Source: Synergistaceae bacterium (GTDB lineage: Bacteria > Synergistota > Synergistia > Synergistales > Aminobacteriaceae). From it: a stretch of 64,000 nucleotides of DNA. The DNA lies in contig WRHH01000003.1 of NCBI GenBank assembly GCA_009783355.1, positions 52,475 through 116,474 on the forward strand. Reading direction: 5' to 3'. Positions 36,166 to 43,821 of this stretch are shown in pieces. Numbering within the stretch: the first letter of the stretch is position 1; each line of letters begins with the position of its first letter. Below the pieces are notes generated by a model. The model worked only from the letters and a program-made list of their open reading frames with translations. It did not search any database and was not told the DNA's origin. The position numbers were made by a program, and so were the translations under genes.

Positions 36166-37338
36166 TTGAGTGTAAGCACAGCAGAGAGAACTAAGGGTAT
36201 TTACCCGTCAAAGATAAGGGAGGTATTGGGAAAAGTCGAAGAATTTAGGAAACAGGGCGTTCATATCACCGATTTCTCTATAGGAAGGCCGGATTTCGAC
36301 ACGCCCGGACATATCAAGGCAGCCGCGAAAGAAGCTCTTGACAAAGGCCAGGTGCACTACACCGCAAGTCAAGGGACTCGTAAGTTTCAGGAGGCGGTAT
36401 GCCACAGATTCAAGGAAGATTTTGGTCTCGAATTTGCACCTGAAGACGTTTTCGCTACGGTAGGCGCATCGCAGGCAATTTATCTTGCGTTTCAGGGGAT
36501 ATTGGACCCGGGGGATGAAGTCATAGCCCCTCAGCCAATGTACGTGTATTACGGCGGATTGGCGTTTTTAGCGGGCGCAAAGGTCGTAAGCGTCCCGATA
36601 AGCGATGACGAGCTGTTTATCCCGACGGCAGAAAAGCTCGCGCAGTACATTACACCAAAAACCAAGGCTATTTTGCTCACCTCGCCCAATAATCCTACCG
36701 GCCAGATTATCGATAGGGACGAGATACTCAAGATAGCGGAATTGGCCGCCAAGCATGACCTCATTGTGGTGTCGGACGACATTTACAATGCCGTCATATA
36801 CGACGGGGCGGATTATATGCCGATAGCTAAAGCGCCCGGCATGAAGGAACGCACTATTGTCATCAACAGCTTTTCCAAGACTTACGCGATGGACGGCTGG
36901 AGAATAGGTTCACTAATAGTCCCGCACTCAATGGTCCCCGATATGCTGAAACTGCAACAGCATATAATCAGCTGCCCGAATACTTTTGTACAAGCTGGCG
37001 CTGTTGCCGCATTGACCGAATCTCAGGAATGCGCGCGGGAAATGACGGAAGAGTTTGACCGGCGAAGAAAGCTGATAATGAGTTATTTTGACGATATGAA
37101 TATCCCATATGTCCGCCCGCGCGGCGCTTTTTACATTTTCCCCGATATGAGACGCTGGGGAATGAATTCAAAGGACTTAGCGCTCTATCTGCTCAAAGAA
37201 GCGAGAATAGCCACCGTTCCAGGCGACGCGTTTGGCGCAATAGGAGAAGGGCATATCCGCATTGCGTTTTCCACAAGTTATGAGGAAATTGACAGCGGTA
37301 TGCAAAGAATGATGGAAGCTTTGAAAAATCTGAAATAA
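36166..37338 (+). CDS. Class I/II PLP-dependent aminotransferase
   Basis: A 390-residue fold-type I aminotransferase of the aspartate/aromatic group. PLP Lys238 is in NSFSKTYAMDGW, with LTSPNNPTGQ (Asn175-Asn176), Asp204 in VVSDDIY and a C-terminal HIRIAFSTS arginine for the substrate carboxylate. The TTG start at 36166 is supported by GGGAGG 10 bases upstream. It can supply the 2-oxo acid for the dehydrogenase coded upstream. Amino acid specificity cannot be set from the sequence. Confidence 0.92.
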   Translation: MSVSTAERTKGIYPSKIREVLGKVEEFRKQGVHITDFSIGRPDFDTPGHIKAAAKEALDKGQVHYTASQGTRKFQEAVCHRFKEDFGLEFAPEDVFATVGASQAIYLAFQGILDPGDEVIAPQPMYVYYGGLAFLAGAKVVSVPISDDELFIPTAEKLAQYITPKTKAILLTSPNNPTGQIIDRDEILKIAELAAKHDLIVVSDDIYNAVIYDGADYMPIAKAPGMKERTIVINSFSKTYAMDGWRIGSLIVPHSMVPDMLKLQQHIISCPNTFVQAGAVAALTESQECAREMTEEFDRRRKLIMSYFDDMNIPYVRPRGAFYIFPDMRRWGMNSKDLALYLLKEARIATVPGDAFGAIGEGHIRIAFSTSYEEIDSGMQRMMEALKNLK

Positions 37339-37404
37339 GTGATACCATAGTATTTGTATGGCAGTCATTATTTGAAACAAAAAATTCAGTGGAGGTGTTT
37401 AATT

Positions 37405-38343
37405 ATGAAAAGATTTGTATTGGTTTTTGCGGTTATTTGCGCTTTAGCGACCGGAGCTTACGCGGCCACTTTCGTCAACATTGGGACAGGTTCAACCGGA
37501 GGCACGTATTACCCGGTGGGCTCCGCCATGGCTACAATATGGAACAGGGTTATCCCAGACATGAAGGCAGCTGCTCAGTCGACGGGCGGAACAACTCAGA
37601 ATATTCAGCTGATGGAAAACGGAGATGTAGAGGTTGGTTTTACCGATGGCCTTTACTACTTTGCCTACAACGGGATGCAAGCGTTTGAAGGCAAAGCTCA
37701 GACTTACCTTCGCGGCGCCGTCCCTCTTTACCCTGAACCCATTCACATGATGGTCGCTGAGGGCAGCGGGATAAAGAGCGTTAAGGAGCTCAAAGGAAAA
37801 AGGGTCGTCATCGGGGCTATAGGAAGCGGAACTGAGAGCACATGCCGCGTATTGCTCAAAACTCTCGGCATTGACGCGGACACTGACATAAGCGCCCAAA
37901 ACCTCAGCCTGAGCGAAACGGCCAACGCATTTGCCGATAAAAACATCGACGCGGCGTTCATGATGGGCGGTATTGGCTCGGCAGCCGTTGTGGAAGTTAT
38001 GACAATGGGAACGGGACACTTAATAGCGCTTGAGGACGATGTTGTAGAGGCGCTTAACAAGGAGTTGCCGTATTACGCGCCATTCGCAATTCCCGCCAAT
38101 TCTTACAAAGACCAGCCGGAACCGTTAAAAGTGGCAGCAACGTGGAATATCCTTTCCCTGCATGAAAAATTAGATGCCGACGTCGTGTACGAAATGACAA
38201 AGGCGCTTTTCGAAAACAAACAGGACCTCGTGAACGTAGCGGCCAATATGTCATTTATGAACGCTGCTGAAATCGGGGTCATCCGTATTCCGCTTCATCC
38301 GGGCGCGGAGAAGTACTACAAAGAGATAGGCGTAATAAAATAA
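37405..38343 (+). CDS. TAXI-family TRAP transporter solute-binding protein
   Basis: A 312-residue periplasmic protein. Signal peptide MKRFVLVFAVICALATGAYA, then FVNIGTGSTGGTYYPVGSAMA, the TAXI-family opening. It should capture an organic anion and present it to the fused permease coded next. GGAGG lies 9 bases before ATG 37405; a longer in-frame start at 37354 would spoil the signal peptide. Its stop overlaps the permease start by one base (TAATG). Studied TAXI proteins bind glutamate-like or other carboxylates, which agrees with a catabolic gene setting. Confidence 0.93.
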   Translation: MKRFVLVFAVICALATGAYAATFVNIGTGSTGGTYYPVGSAMATIWNRVIPDMKAAAQSTGGTTQNIQLMENGDVEVGFTDGLYYFAYNGMQAFEGKAQTYLRGAVPLYPEPIHMMVAEGSGIKSVKELKGKRVVIGAIGSGTESTCRVLLKTLGIDADTDISAQNLSLSETANAFADKNIDAAFMMGGIGSAAVVEVMTMGTGHLIALEDDVVEALNKELPYYAPFAIPANSYKDQPEPLKVAATWNILSLHEKLDADVVYEMTKALFENKQDLVNVAANMSFMNAAEIGVIRIPLHPGAEKYYKEIGVIK

Positions 38344-40388
38344 TGACAAAGGATCCTGAAAAGAGACCTGACAGCCTCATCAATGAAGTTTCAATGGATG
38401 AGGCTGAGGTAGCGAGCCTTGTTGAGAAATACGACGTAGAGAGCAGATTCCGCCGCCTATCAGGGTGGCAGGGGGTTTTCATCACCGTGCTGCTTGCCTC
38501 AATGAGCCTTTTCCACCTTTATGTGGGAGGATTCATGACCGTGTTGATCGCCGTGATGGACTATTTCGGTCTTGATTCGACGATAATTGTGACTTTACCA
38601 CTTGTGCTTCAGAGGGCTATACATCTCACATTTGCCATAGTAGCAGTTTTTGTACTCTACCCGGCTAGCAACAAAGGAAACAAAAAATCGACCAATTGGG
38701 CAGATTGGCTACTTGCGGCTGTATCAGCAATAATCATCGGGTATATAGTCATATACTACAAGGACATAGCTCGAAGGGGCGCGTTGCCGGACCCGTCGTT
38801 TATGATATTCGGATATTCGTACGAAGTATGGTTCGGTATAGCAGCTACCCTTTTAGTCCTTGAAGCGGGACGCAGGATCGTTGGAAATGTGCTTCCGTGT
38901 CTGTCAATACTGTTTCTGCTATATTGTTATTACGGCAGTTACATGCCGGGGATGTTTCAGATTCGCGGTAATACCATAAGCAGGATAGTTCAGCACATGT
39001 ACCTGACATCGGAAGGGATTTTCGGCGTAGCGCTCGGTGTTTCGTCGACATTCGTGATAATGTTCATAATTTTCGGGGCTTTTTTATCCGAAAGCGGAGG
39101 GGCGAGATTTTTCAATGAGCTTGCGCTTGCACTGGCTGGAGGCTCTCCCGGCGGCCCGGCAAAAGTTGCAGTCGTGGCATCCGGATTGCTCGGCACCATA
39201 AACGGATCATCAATAGCTAATGTCGCAACAACCGGAACGTTCACCATCCCATTGATGAAAAAAGTCGGTTATTCCCCGCATTATGCGGGGGCAGTTACGG
39301 CCGCCGCGTCAACGGGAGGACAACTCATGCCGCCTGTCATGGGCGCAGGAGCGTTCATAATGAGCGAGTTCCTTGGGATACCATATCTCTCGATAGCAGC
39401 AGCTGCCGCAATTCCGGCGTTATTGTATTACACCGCTATATTCATTAACCTGCATTTCCGCGCGAGGAAGGACGGGCTCAAAGGACTCCCGTTCGATCAA
39501 TTACCTGTGCTAGGCGCAGTAATGAGACACGACGGGCATTTGCTGATACCGTTAATAGTGGTAATAGGCGCGCTTTTGATGAGATTTACACCGCTCATGG
39601 CAGGATTCGCTGGCGTCGTTGCTGTGTTGCTGTTCAGCACGTTGAGAAAGCATACGAGGATGGGGCCAAAGAAAATTTTGAACGCGCTCGTCGATGGATC
39701 GAGAGGCGCCTTAGGAGTGGCGCTGGCCTGCGCACTCGTTGGATTCGTTGTCGGCACTTCGTCGCTGACATCCCTCGGACTCACTATATCTGGCAATATC
39801 GTGGCTATTTCCGAAGGGAACCTGCTGGCAACGCTTGTTATGGCCATGATAGCCTGCCTCATCCTCGGGATGGGGCTTCCGACGACGGCTAATTACATCG
39901 TGTGCAGCACCATTATCGTTCCGGCGCTTATCAAAATGGACATAATACCAATAGCGGCGCATTTGTTCGTGTTCTACTTCGGAATAATGGCGGACCTTAC
40001 CCCGCCGGTTTGTCTCGCGGCGTTCGCCGCTGCTGGGATAGCCGGAGCGAGCACAGCAAAGACCGGACTTACCGCAACTCGTATCACAATAGCGTCATAT
40101 ATTCTGCCGTATGTTTTCGTCTATAGCCCGATGTTGCTGTTACAAAACGTAGCGTTGTTCGACCTGACAATACTAATAGTGTCGGCGCTTCTTGGAGTAA
40201 TGGCGATGGCAGGCGGGCTGGAGGGCTGGCTCTTTAGGAACTTAAAAGTTTGGGAGCGTATCATCTTGGCATGCGTGGCTCTCGTAGCCATATATCACGA
40301 TATTCAGTTGAGCATAGGCGCTTCTGTTGTAATCATAGCGGCGTGTTTCTTCTTCAAGAAAACGACAAAACAGCAGCAGCTTACGTAA
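38343..40388 (+). CDS. Fused TRAP transporter permease (4TM plus 12TM)
   Basis: A 681-residue integral membrane protein joining the small (DctQ-like) and large (DctM-like) TRAP subunits, as usual in TAXI systems. The large-subunit core is clear: GGSPGGPAKVAVVASGLLGTINGSS, TGTFTIPLMKKVGYSP, ASTGGQLMPPVMGAGAF and later GMGLPTTANYI. About 16 hydrophobic segments can be counted. It drives uptake with a cation gradient together with the binding protein. Start overlaps the preceding stop, so expression is coupled. A terminator hairpin follows, closing the catabolic cluster. Confidence 0.93.
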   Translation: MTKDPEKRPDSLINEVSMDEAEVASLVEKYDVESRFRRLSGWQGVFITVLLASMSLFHLYVGGFMTVLIAVMDYFGLDSTIIVTLPLVLQRAIHLTFAIVAVFVLYPASNKGNKKSTNWADWLLAAVSAIIIGYIVIYYKDIARRGALPDPSFMIFGYSYEVWFGIAATLLVLEAGRRIVGNVLPCLSILFLLYCYYGSYMPGMFQIRGNTISRIVQHMYLTSEGIFGVALGVSSTFVIMFIIFGAFLSESGGARFFNELALALAGGSPGGPAKVAVVASGLLGTINGSSIANVATTGTFTIPLMKKVGYSPHYAGAVTAAASTGGQLMPPVMGAGAFIMSEFLGIPYLSIAAAAAIPALLYYTAIFINLHFRARKDGLKGLPFDQLPVLGAVMRHDGHLLIPLIVVIGALLMRFTPLMAGFAGVVAVLLFSTLRKHTRMGPKKILNALVDGSRGALGVALACALVGFVVGTSSLTSLGLTISGNIVAISEGNLLATLVMAMIACLILGMGLPTTANYIVCSTIIVPALIKMDIIPIAAHLFVFYFGIMADLTPPVCLAAFAAAGIAGASTAKTGLTATRITIASYILPYVFVYSPMLLLQNVALFDLTILIVSALLGVMAMAGGLEGWLFRNLKVWERIILACVALVAIYHDIQLSIGASVVIIAACFFFKKTTKQQQLT

Positions 40389-40413
40389 CTAGCTGATTTT
40401 ATATTCAAATCAT

Positions 40414-40460
40414 AACGGAACCGTTGACCAGAATAACGTACGGCAACGGTTCTGTTATTT
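40414..40460 (+). terminator. Terminator-like hairpin after the TRAP permease
   Basis: AACGGAACCGTTG at 40414-40426 pairs with CAACGGTTCTGTT at 40444-40456 across a 17-base loop, followed by ATTTTAT. Placed 25 bases after the permease stop. Confidence 0.65.
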
Positions 40461-40519
40461 TATGCTATCATACGTCACAGTAAGCTACGATAAATATGAA
40501 GAAAGAAAGATGATAATAC

Positions 40520-41079
40520 TTGAACCAATATAATAACACGACATACGACGAAAGAGAAAACAAATCCTGGCCTGTGCCTCACGTTGTGTCCGTAATAATA
40601 TTTGAAGTTTGCGCGATTATCTTTTTATTTATCTGATAAACAATGAGACCGGTTATGCGGGCATCCTTGACAATTTCAATCTTATTATTCATGAAGCGGG
40701 GCACGTTATATTTGCTTTTTTAGGGCGCACCATGCACCTTTTGGGAGGAACGCTTCTTGAGTGTATCGTACCAATCGCGTTTCTGATTTCTTTTTGGCGT
40801 ACAAAACAGCCTATGGGAGTGGCTTTTTCGGGAATATGGCTTGGGGAAAACTTTATTTACATATCCTATTATATTTTGGACGCAGTGCCAATGAAGCTCC
40901 CTTTACTTGGCGGGGCGCGAAGCATCCACGACTGGAACGCCATACTGGGAGATATGGGGTTGTTGCATCACTACAAATTTATAGGAGGAACGGTTTTAGC
41001 ATTAGGCTGGCTCATAATGATAAGTTCAGCCATTTGGTATTTCCTGAAATGGTTTTTATATTATGGACAGGAAGAATAA
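40520..41079 (+). pseudogene. Frameshifted membrane protein with HEAGH metalloprotease-like motif
   Basis: From TTG 40520 one frame reads NQYNNTTYDERENKSWPVPHVVSV and IIFEVCAIIFLFI, then stops at 40634. The -1 frame is open from 40606 and continues YLINNETGYAGILDNFNLIIHEAGHVIFAFLGRTMHLLGG to 41079. One extra T in the CTTTTTA run near 40621 would join them into a protein of about 186 residues with a first helix, a HEAGH zinc-type motif in a second hydrophobic region and two or more later helices. Membrane proteins with HExxH in a helix include M50-like peptidases, but the family here is not recognised. If unbroken, the 156-residue part alone would need the weak TTG at 40609. Confidence 0.65.
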
Positions 41080-41110
41080 AAGTATAGCATGATTTAAATT
41101 AATATATTTA

Positions 41111-41154
41111 TGGGGATTGTTATCATTTGTTTTTCAAACATTTTACAATCCCCA
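41111..41154. terminator. Hairpin between convergent genes
   Basis: TGGGGATTGT (41111-41120) and ACAATCCCCA (41145-41154) form a perfect 10-bp stem around a 24-base AT-rich loop. It sits between the HEAGH gene and the convergent PH-domain gene, so it may serve both. Confidence 0.5.
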
Positions 41155-41192
41155 AAAGTATAGCGCCCAGAATTAAATCTTCTATTGTTTTT

Positions 41193-41220
41193 CATTAATC
41201 ATTGTGCATTGTGCATTGTA
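41193..41220. repeat. 7-base tandem repeat after the PH-domain gene
   Basis: ATTGTGC ATTGTGC ATTGTA, period 7, ending 8 bases from the stop codon of the minus-strand PH-domain gene. On that strand it is followed by GAAAAACAATAGAAGATTT, a relaxed form of the A-rich box. Confidence 0.7.
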
Positions 41221-41227
41221 TTTATAG

Positions 41228-41734
41228 TTATTCCTGATTGCTATCCTTATCAGGCGTCACCGGCGCCGCTCTCATTATGGCCTGCAACATGTCCCTTATT
41301 TCATGCGGCTTATTTATTCCATGAGCTATTATCTCGTAACCTTCAGTTCCTGCGGAAGCAATATAAATGTCGCCAATATCGAAAAGGCGTTGCCATATTC
41401 TCTGCTGCACCTGTATTGAGCGGATTTGCATTATACCAACTTCAGTGGATTTTTTATTGAGAATACCGTGCTCCATAGCCACTTCATCCTCTTTGACAGT
41501 AAAGCACTCGTCGAGTCTGATGTATATGATTTTCACGAAAATGTACAGAATACCTGCAAAACCAAGTATGTACAGGCCGTTTTTCAACCATGCTTTAGCT
41601 AGCCATCCTGCTCTGAACAAGCTGCCAAATGAAATGTATATCATCAGCGCGGATATTATAAAAACAAGCAAGTAAAGTAAAAAGAAATTTTTCCATGACG
41701 GGCGAAAGACTGTGACTTTGCTTTTCTGCTCCAT
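41228..41734 (-). CDS. Bacterial PH-domain membrane protein (YdbS/YdbT-like)
   Basis: A 168-residue protein. After a short N-terminus come two hydrophobic helices (FFLLYLLVFIISALMIYISFG and GLYILGFAGILYIFVKIIYI), then a bacterial PH-like domain with the usual LDECFTVKEDEVAMEHGILNKKSTEVGIMQIRSIQVQQRIWQRLFDIGDIYI pattern of strands. The role of these proteins is poorly known. ATG 41734 has GGAGG at 8 bases; an upstream in-frame start would put that site inside the gene. It faces the HEAGH gene and stands alone. Confidence 0.85.
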   Translation of the reverse strand: MEQKSKVTVFRPSWKNFFLLYLLVFIISALMIYISFGSLFRAGWLAKAWLKNGLYILGFAGILYIFVKIIYIRLDECFTVKEDEVAMEHGILNKKSTEVGIMQIRSIQVQQRIWQRLFDIGDIYIASAGTEGYEIIAHGINKPHEIRDMLQAIMRAAPVTPDKDSNQE

Positions 41735-41937
41735 TATATATTCCTCCCTTTTTTTGTTTCTCAATTATATCACTAAAAATATTTCTTCACTGAGCAAAAA
41801 TATAGCTTAATATGTAGTCCGGGGCAATAACCTATTCTAATTTATTATTTAAACGCATAAATATATGCTAAAAATCACAGAATATTTCTGTAATACAACA
41901 AAAGTGAAGCGTCCCATAGCGGTAAAACAGTGTACAA

Positions 41938-41953
41938 TGTATAAATATATACA
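41938..41953. promoter_or_regulatory. Perfect inverted repeat upstream of the metallo-beta-lactamase-fold gene
   Basis: TGTATA AATA TATACA, two 6-base arms, 40 bases before the start codon. It may be an operator or part of the promoter. AT-rich sequence makes chance occurrence plausible. Confidence 0.25.
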
Positions 41954-41992
41954 AATTTGTGATGAAATATGAAAACTTGAGGAGGTATTTGT

Positions 41993-42904
41993 GTGATGCG
42001 CTATTCGATATTCTGTTTGTTTTTCGTTGTAATGCTAATAACTTCATTTTTTTGCAGCGCTGCTTGGGCTGCTGGGGATAATGTGGCGGAGTTTAAAGTT
42101 GGCAAAGCTTCCGTTTGGGCGATAGCTGACTCAACAGGCGAGAGGGACATGAGCGTTTTTTCCGCTACCCCGGAAGTTATCTCGCAATATGCGCCTTCCG
42201 GCAAGTGTCCTTCCGCAACGATGGTTTTTCTTGTTATAACTGGAGGCGAGACAATCCTTATCGACGCAGGGAACGGGACTCCGTCAGGCGACCGCGCCAG
42301 TCGGCTTGGTGAAGGTTTGAAACATATCGGCGTAGCTCCTGAGGAAATAACAAAGGTGCTCATTACGCATATGCACGGCGACCACATAGGGGGGCTCGTT
42401 CGGGACGGCGAAAAAGCTTTCCCGTCAGCACGCGTTTTGTCCTCCCGAATAGAATACGACTTTTGGACAGACGAAAAATCACCGGAGCTTTTCCCGAATC
42501 GCAAGGCGGGGTTCGAGATGGCGAGGAGTATTATGGAGCTTTACGGCGCCGCGACAGGTACTTTTGAGTTCGACTCGGAAGTGGCGCCGGGAATCACAGC
42601 TATCGACGCGCGCGGGCACACTCCGGGAAATACGTTGTTCCTGCTGGAATCCGAAGGAGAAAAGTTGCTTTTCTGGAGCGACCTCGTGCACGCGGCGGCG
42701 CTTCAATTCCCACGCCCTGAATACAACGCTTCATACGATATGGACCCGGATGAATCCGCAGCCGCGCGCATTCGTTTCATGGAGAAAGCTGCTGTAGAAA
42801 ATCTGCCCATAGCAGGGGTTCATCTGCCGTTCCCCGCTGTAGGCACGGTGGAAAAGAACCCTGAGGGAGGGTACTTATATAAGACAATGCACAATGATCA
42901 ATGA
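41993..42904 (+). CDS. Exported metallo-beta-lactamase-fold hydrolase
   Basis: About 303 residues. Signal peptide (RYSIFCLFFVVMLITSFFCSAAWAA), then an MBL core with TILIDAGNG, the metal motif THMHGDHIGGL (HxHxDH), the later DARGHTPGNT His and the FWSDLVHAAA Asp region. The layout fits the AHL-lactonase/quinone-type branch more than a beta-lactamase, but the substrate is open. Start is GTG 41993 or ATG 41996 behind GGAGG. The last codons (MHNDQ) and the TGA stop are inside a 7-base repeat array. Confidence 0.87.
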   Translation: MMRYSIFCLFFVVMLITSFFCSAAWAAGDNVAEFKVGKASVWAIADSTGERDMSVFSATPEVISQYAPSGKCPSATMVFLVITGGETILIDAGNGTPSGDRASRLGEGLKHIGVAPEEITKVLITHMHGDHIGGLVRDGEKAFPSARVLSSRIEYDFWTDEKSPELFPNRKAGFEMARSIMELYGAATGTFEFDSEVAPGITAIDARGHTPGNTLFLLESEGEKLLFWSDLVHAAALQFPRPEYNASYDMDPDESAAARIRFMEKAAVENLPIAGVHLPFPAVGTVEKNPEGGYLYKTMHNDQ

Positions 42905-42912
42905 TCAATGAA
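42885..42912. repeat. 7-base tandem repeat containing the MBL gene stop codon
   Basis: CAATGCA CAATGAT CAATGAT CAATGAA, period 7. The stop at 42902-42904 is inside. Followed by AAAGACAAATGCAAAAGAT, ACTTTGGGTTGTC and a palindrome. Confidence 0.8.
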
Positions 42913-42959
42913 AGACAAATGCAAAAGATAAATCCAGAGACTTTGGGTTGTCAAATGCA

Positions 42960-42987
42960 GTAGGAGCGGCTTGTAGCCGCCCGCTGC
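42960..42987. repeat. GTAGGAGCGGC palindrome
   Basis: GTAGGAGCGGCTTGTAGCCGCCC, a stem of GCGGCT with AGCCGC around TGT. Preceded by a 7-base array and A-rich box, followed by an AACTTTGAGTGGCTG-like box and a second array. Confidence 0.6.
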
Positions 42988-43012
42988 AATAACTTTGAGT
43001 GGCTGGATTTAT

Positions 43013-43034
43013 CAATGTACAATGTGCATTGTGC
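43013..43034. repeat. 7-base repeat between MBL and VapC genes
   Basis: CAATGTA CAATGTG CATTGTG CC: two period-7 units then an inverted one. Lies 31 bases from the VapC stop on the other strand. Confidence 0.55.
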
Positions 43035-43065
43035 CTTAGCTGTGCTTCTTTCGTTTATTATATTT

Positions 43066-43503
43066 TCATACCGGTAATAGATTCTGTAGTTTTATCTGTA
43101 CGCCAGCCTGTTTTGCCGCTTCAATAAGCTTCTTGTCGAGAGTCGCAATGGGCAAATTGAGCCGCGCGGCCAGTTCCAGATAGCAGGCATCGTAAATTGT
43201 CAGATCATACTTTCGGGCAAGGCTCATCATAAAAGGATTTTCAAAGTTTACAGGCCTATTATCGAGCTTTATCGGCAAGTCGTTTATAGACGCAATGGCT
43301 CTTTCCGTATCAAAGCTTGAAATTTTGCCTTTTTTTTCAAATGTCCTCATGACGTTGTTTATTTCCAAACAGCATAACTGAGGCGTAATCGCTATTTCTT
43401 CGTTAAGACAGCTCAGAATATCATCCGCATAAGAATTCTCTTCTTCCGGGTTGTACCATGCAAGTATTATTGAAGCATCAATAATAAACGACGGCCTCGT
43501 CAT
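43066..43503 (-). CDS. VapC-like PIN-domain toxin, second module
   Basis: A 145-residue PIN ribonuclease. Catalytic Asp9 in SFIIDASIILAWY, Glu in CCLEINNVM, Asp in DLTIYDACYLELA and Asp in IATLDKKLIEAA give the complete four-acid set. Its ATG overlaps the end of the antitoxin gene (ATGA at 43500-43503), the usual arrangement. It is not close in sequence to the VapC at 13.6 kb. Confidence 0.9.
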   Translation of the reverse strand: MTRPSFIIDASIILAWYNPEEENSYADDILSCLNEEIAITPQLCCLEINNVMRTFEKKGKISSFDTERAIASINDLPIKLDNRPVNFENPFMMSLARKYDLTIYDACYLELAARLNLPIATLDKKLIEAAKQAGVQIKLQNLLPV

Positions 43504-43742
43504 CTTCTGCCCTCATTGATCAGCTCCCTGATATCTACTCCTTTGAAAGCCTCGGCGAAATTCTTACGTGAAGCCCTGATGGCTGCAATTGTTTCATTGA
43601 TATTTGAAGCGGGGTTATCAACAGGGCTTATAGTTGCTATAGGCACTCCATGTCTCGTAATGGTAAAAGTATTTCCATCGCAGACCTGATCTAAAATAGC
43701 CGCCAGTTTCGTTTTTGTCTCATACATTCCGACAGTTTGCAT
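43500..43742 (-). CDS. Phd/YefM-type antitoxin
   Basis: An 80-residue antitoxin: MYETKTKLAAILDQVCDGNTFTITRHGVPIATISPVD is the Phd DNA-binding fold, and the helical C-terminus (AIRASRKNFAEAFKGVDIRELINEGRR) is the toxin-binding part. It overlaps the PIN toxin gene by four bases. Met6 would be an alternative start. Confidence 0.9.
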   Translation of the reverse strand: MQTVGMYETKTKLAAILDQVCDGNTFTITRHGVPIATISPVDNPASNINETIAAIRASRKNFAEAFKGVDIRELINEGRR

Positions 43743-43821
43743 TAGCGTTTTACGCTCCTTTTAATAAGACTAGTATAAGACTAATCTACTTTCCGCGTTA
43801 TGTCAATTATTGTCTATTTTT

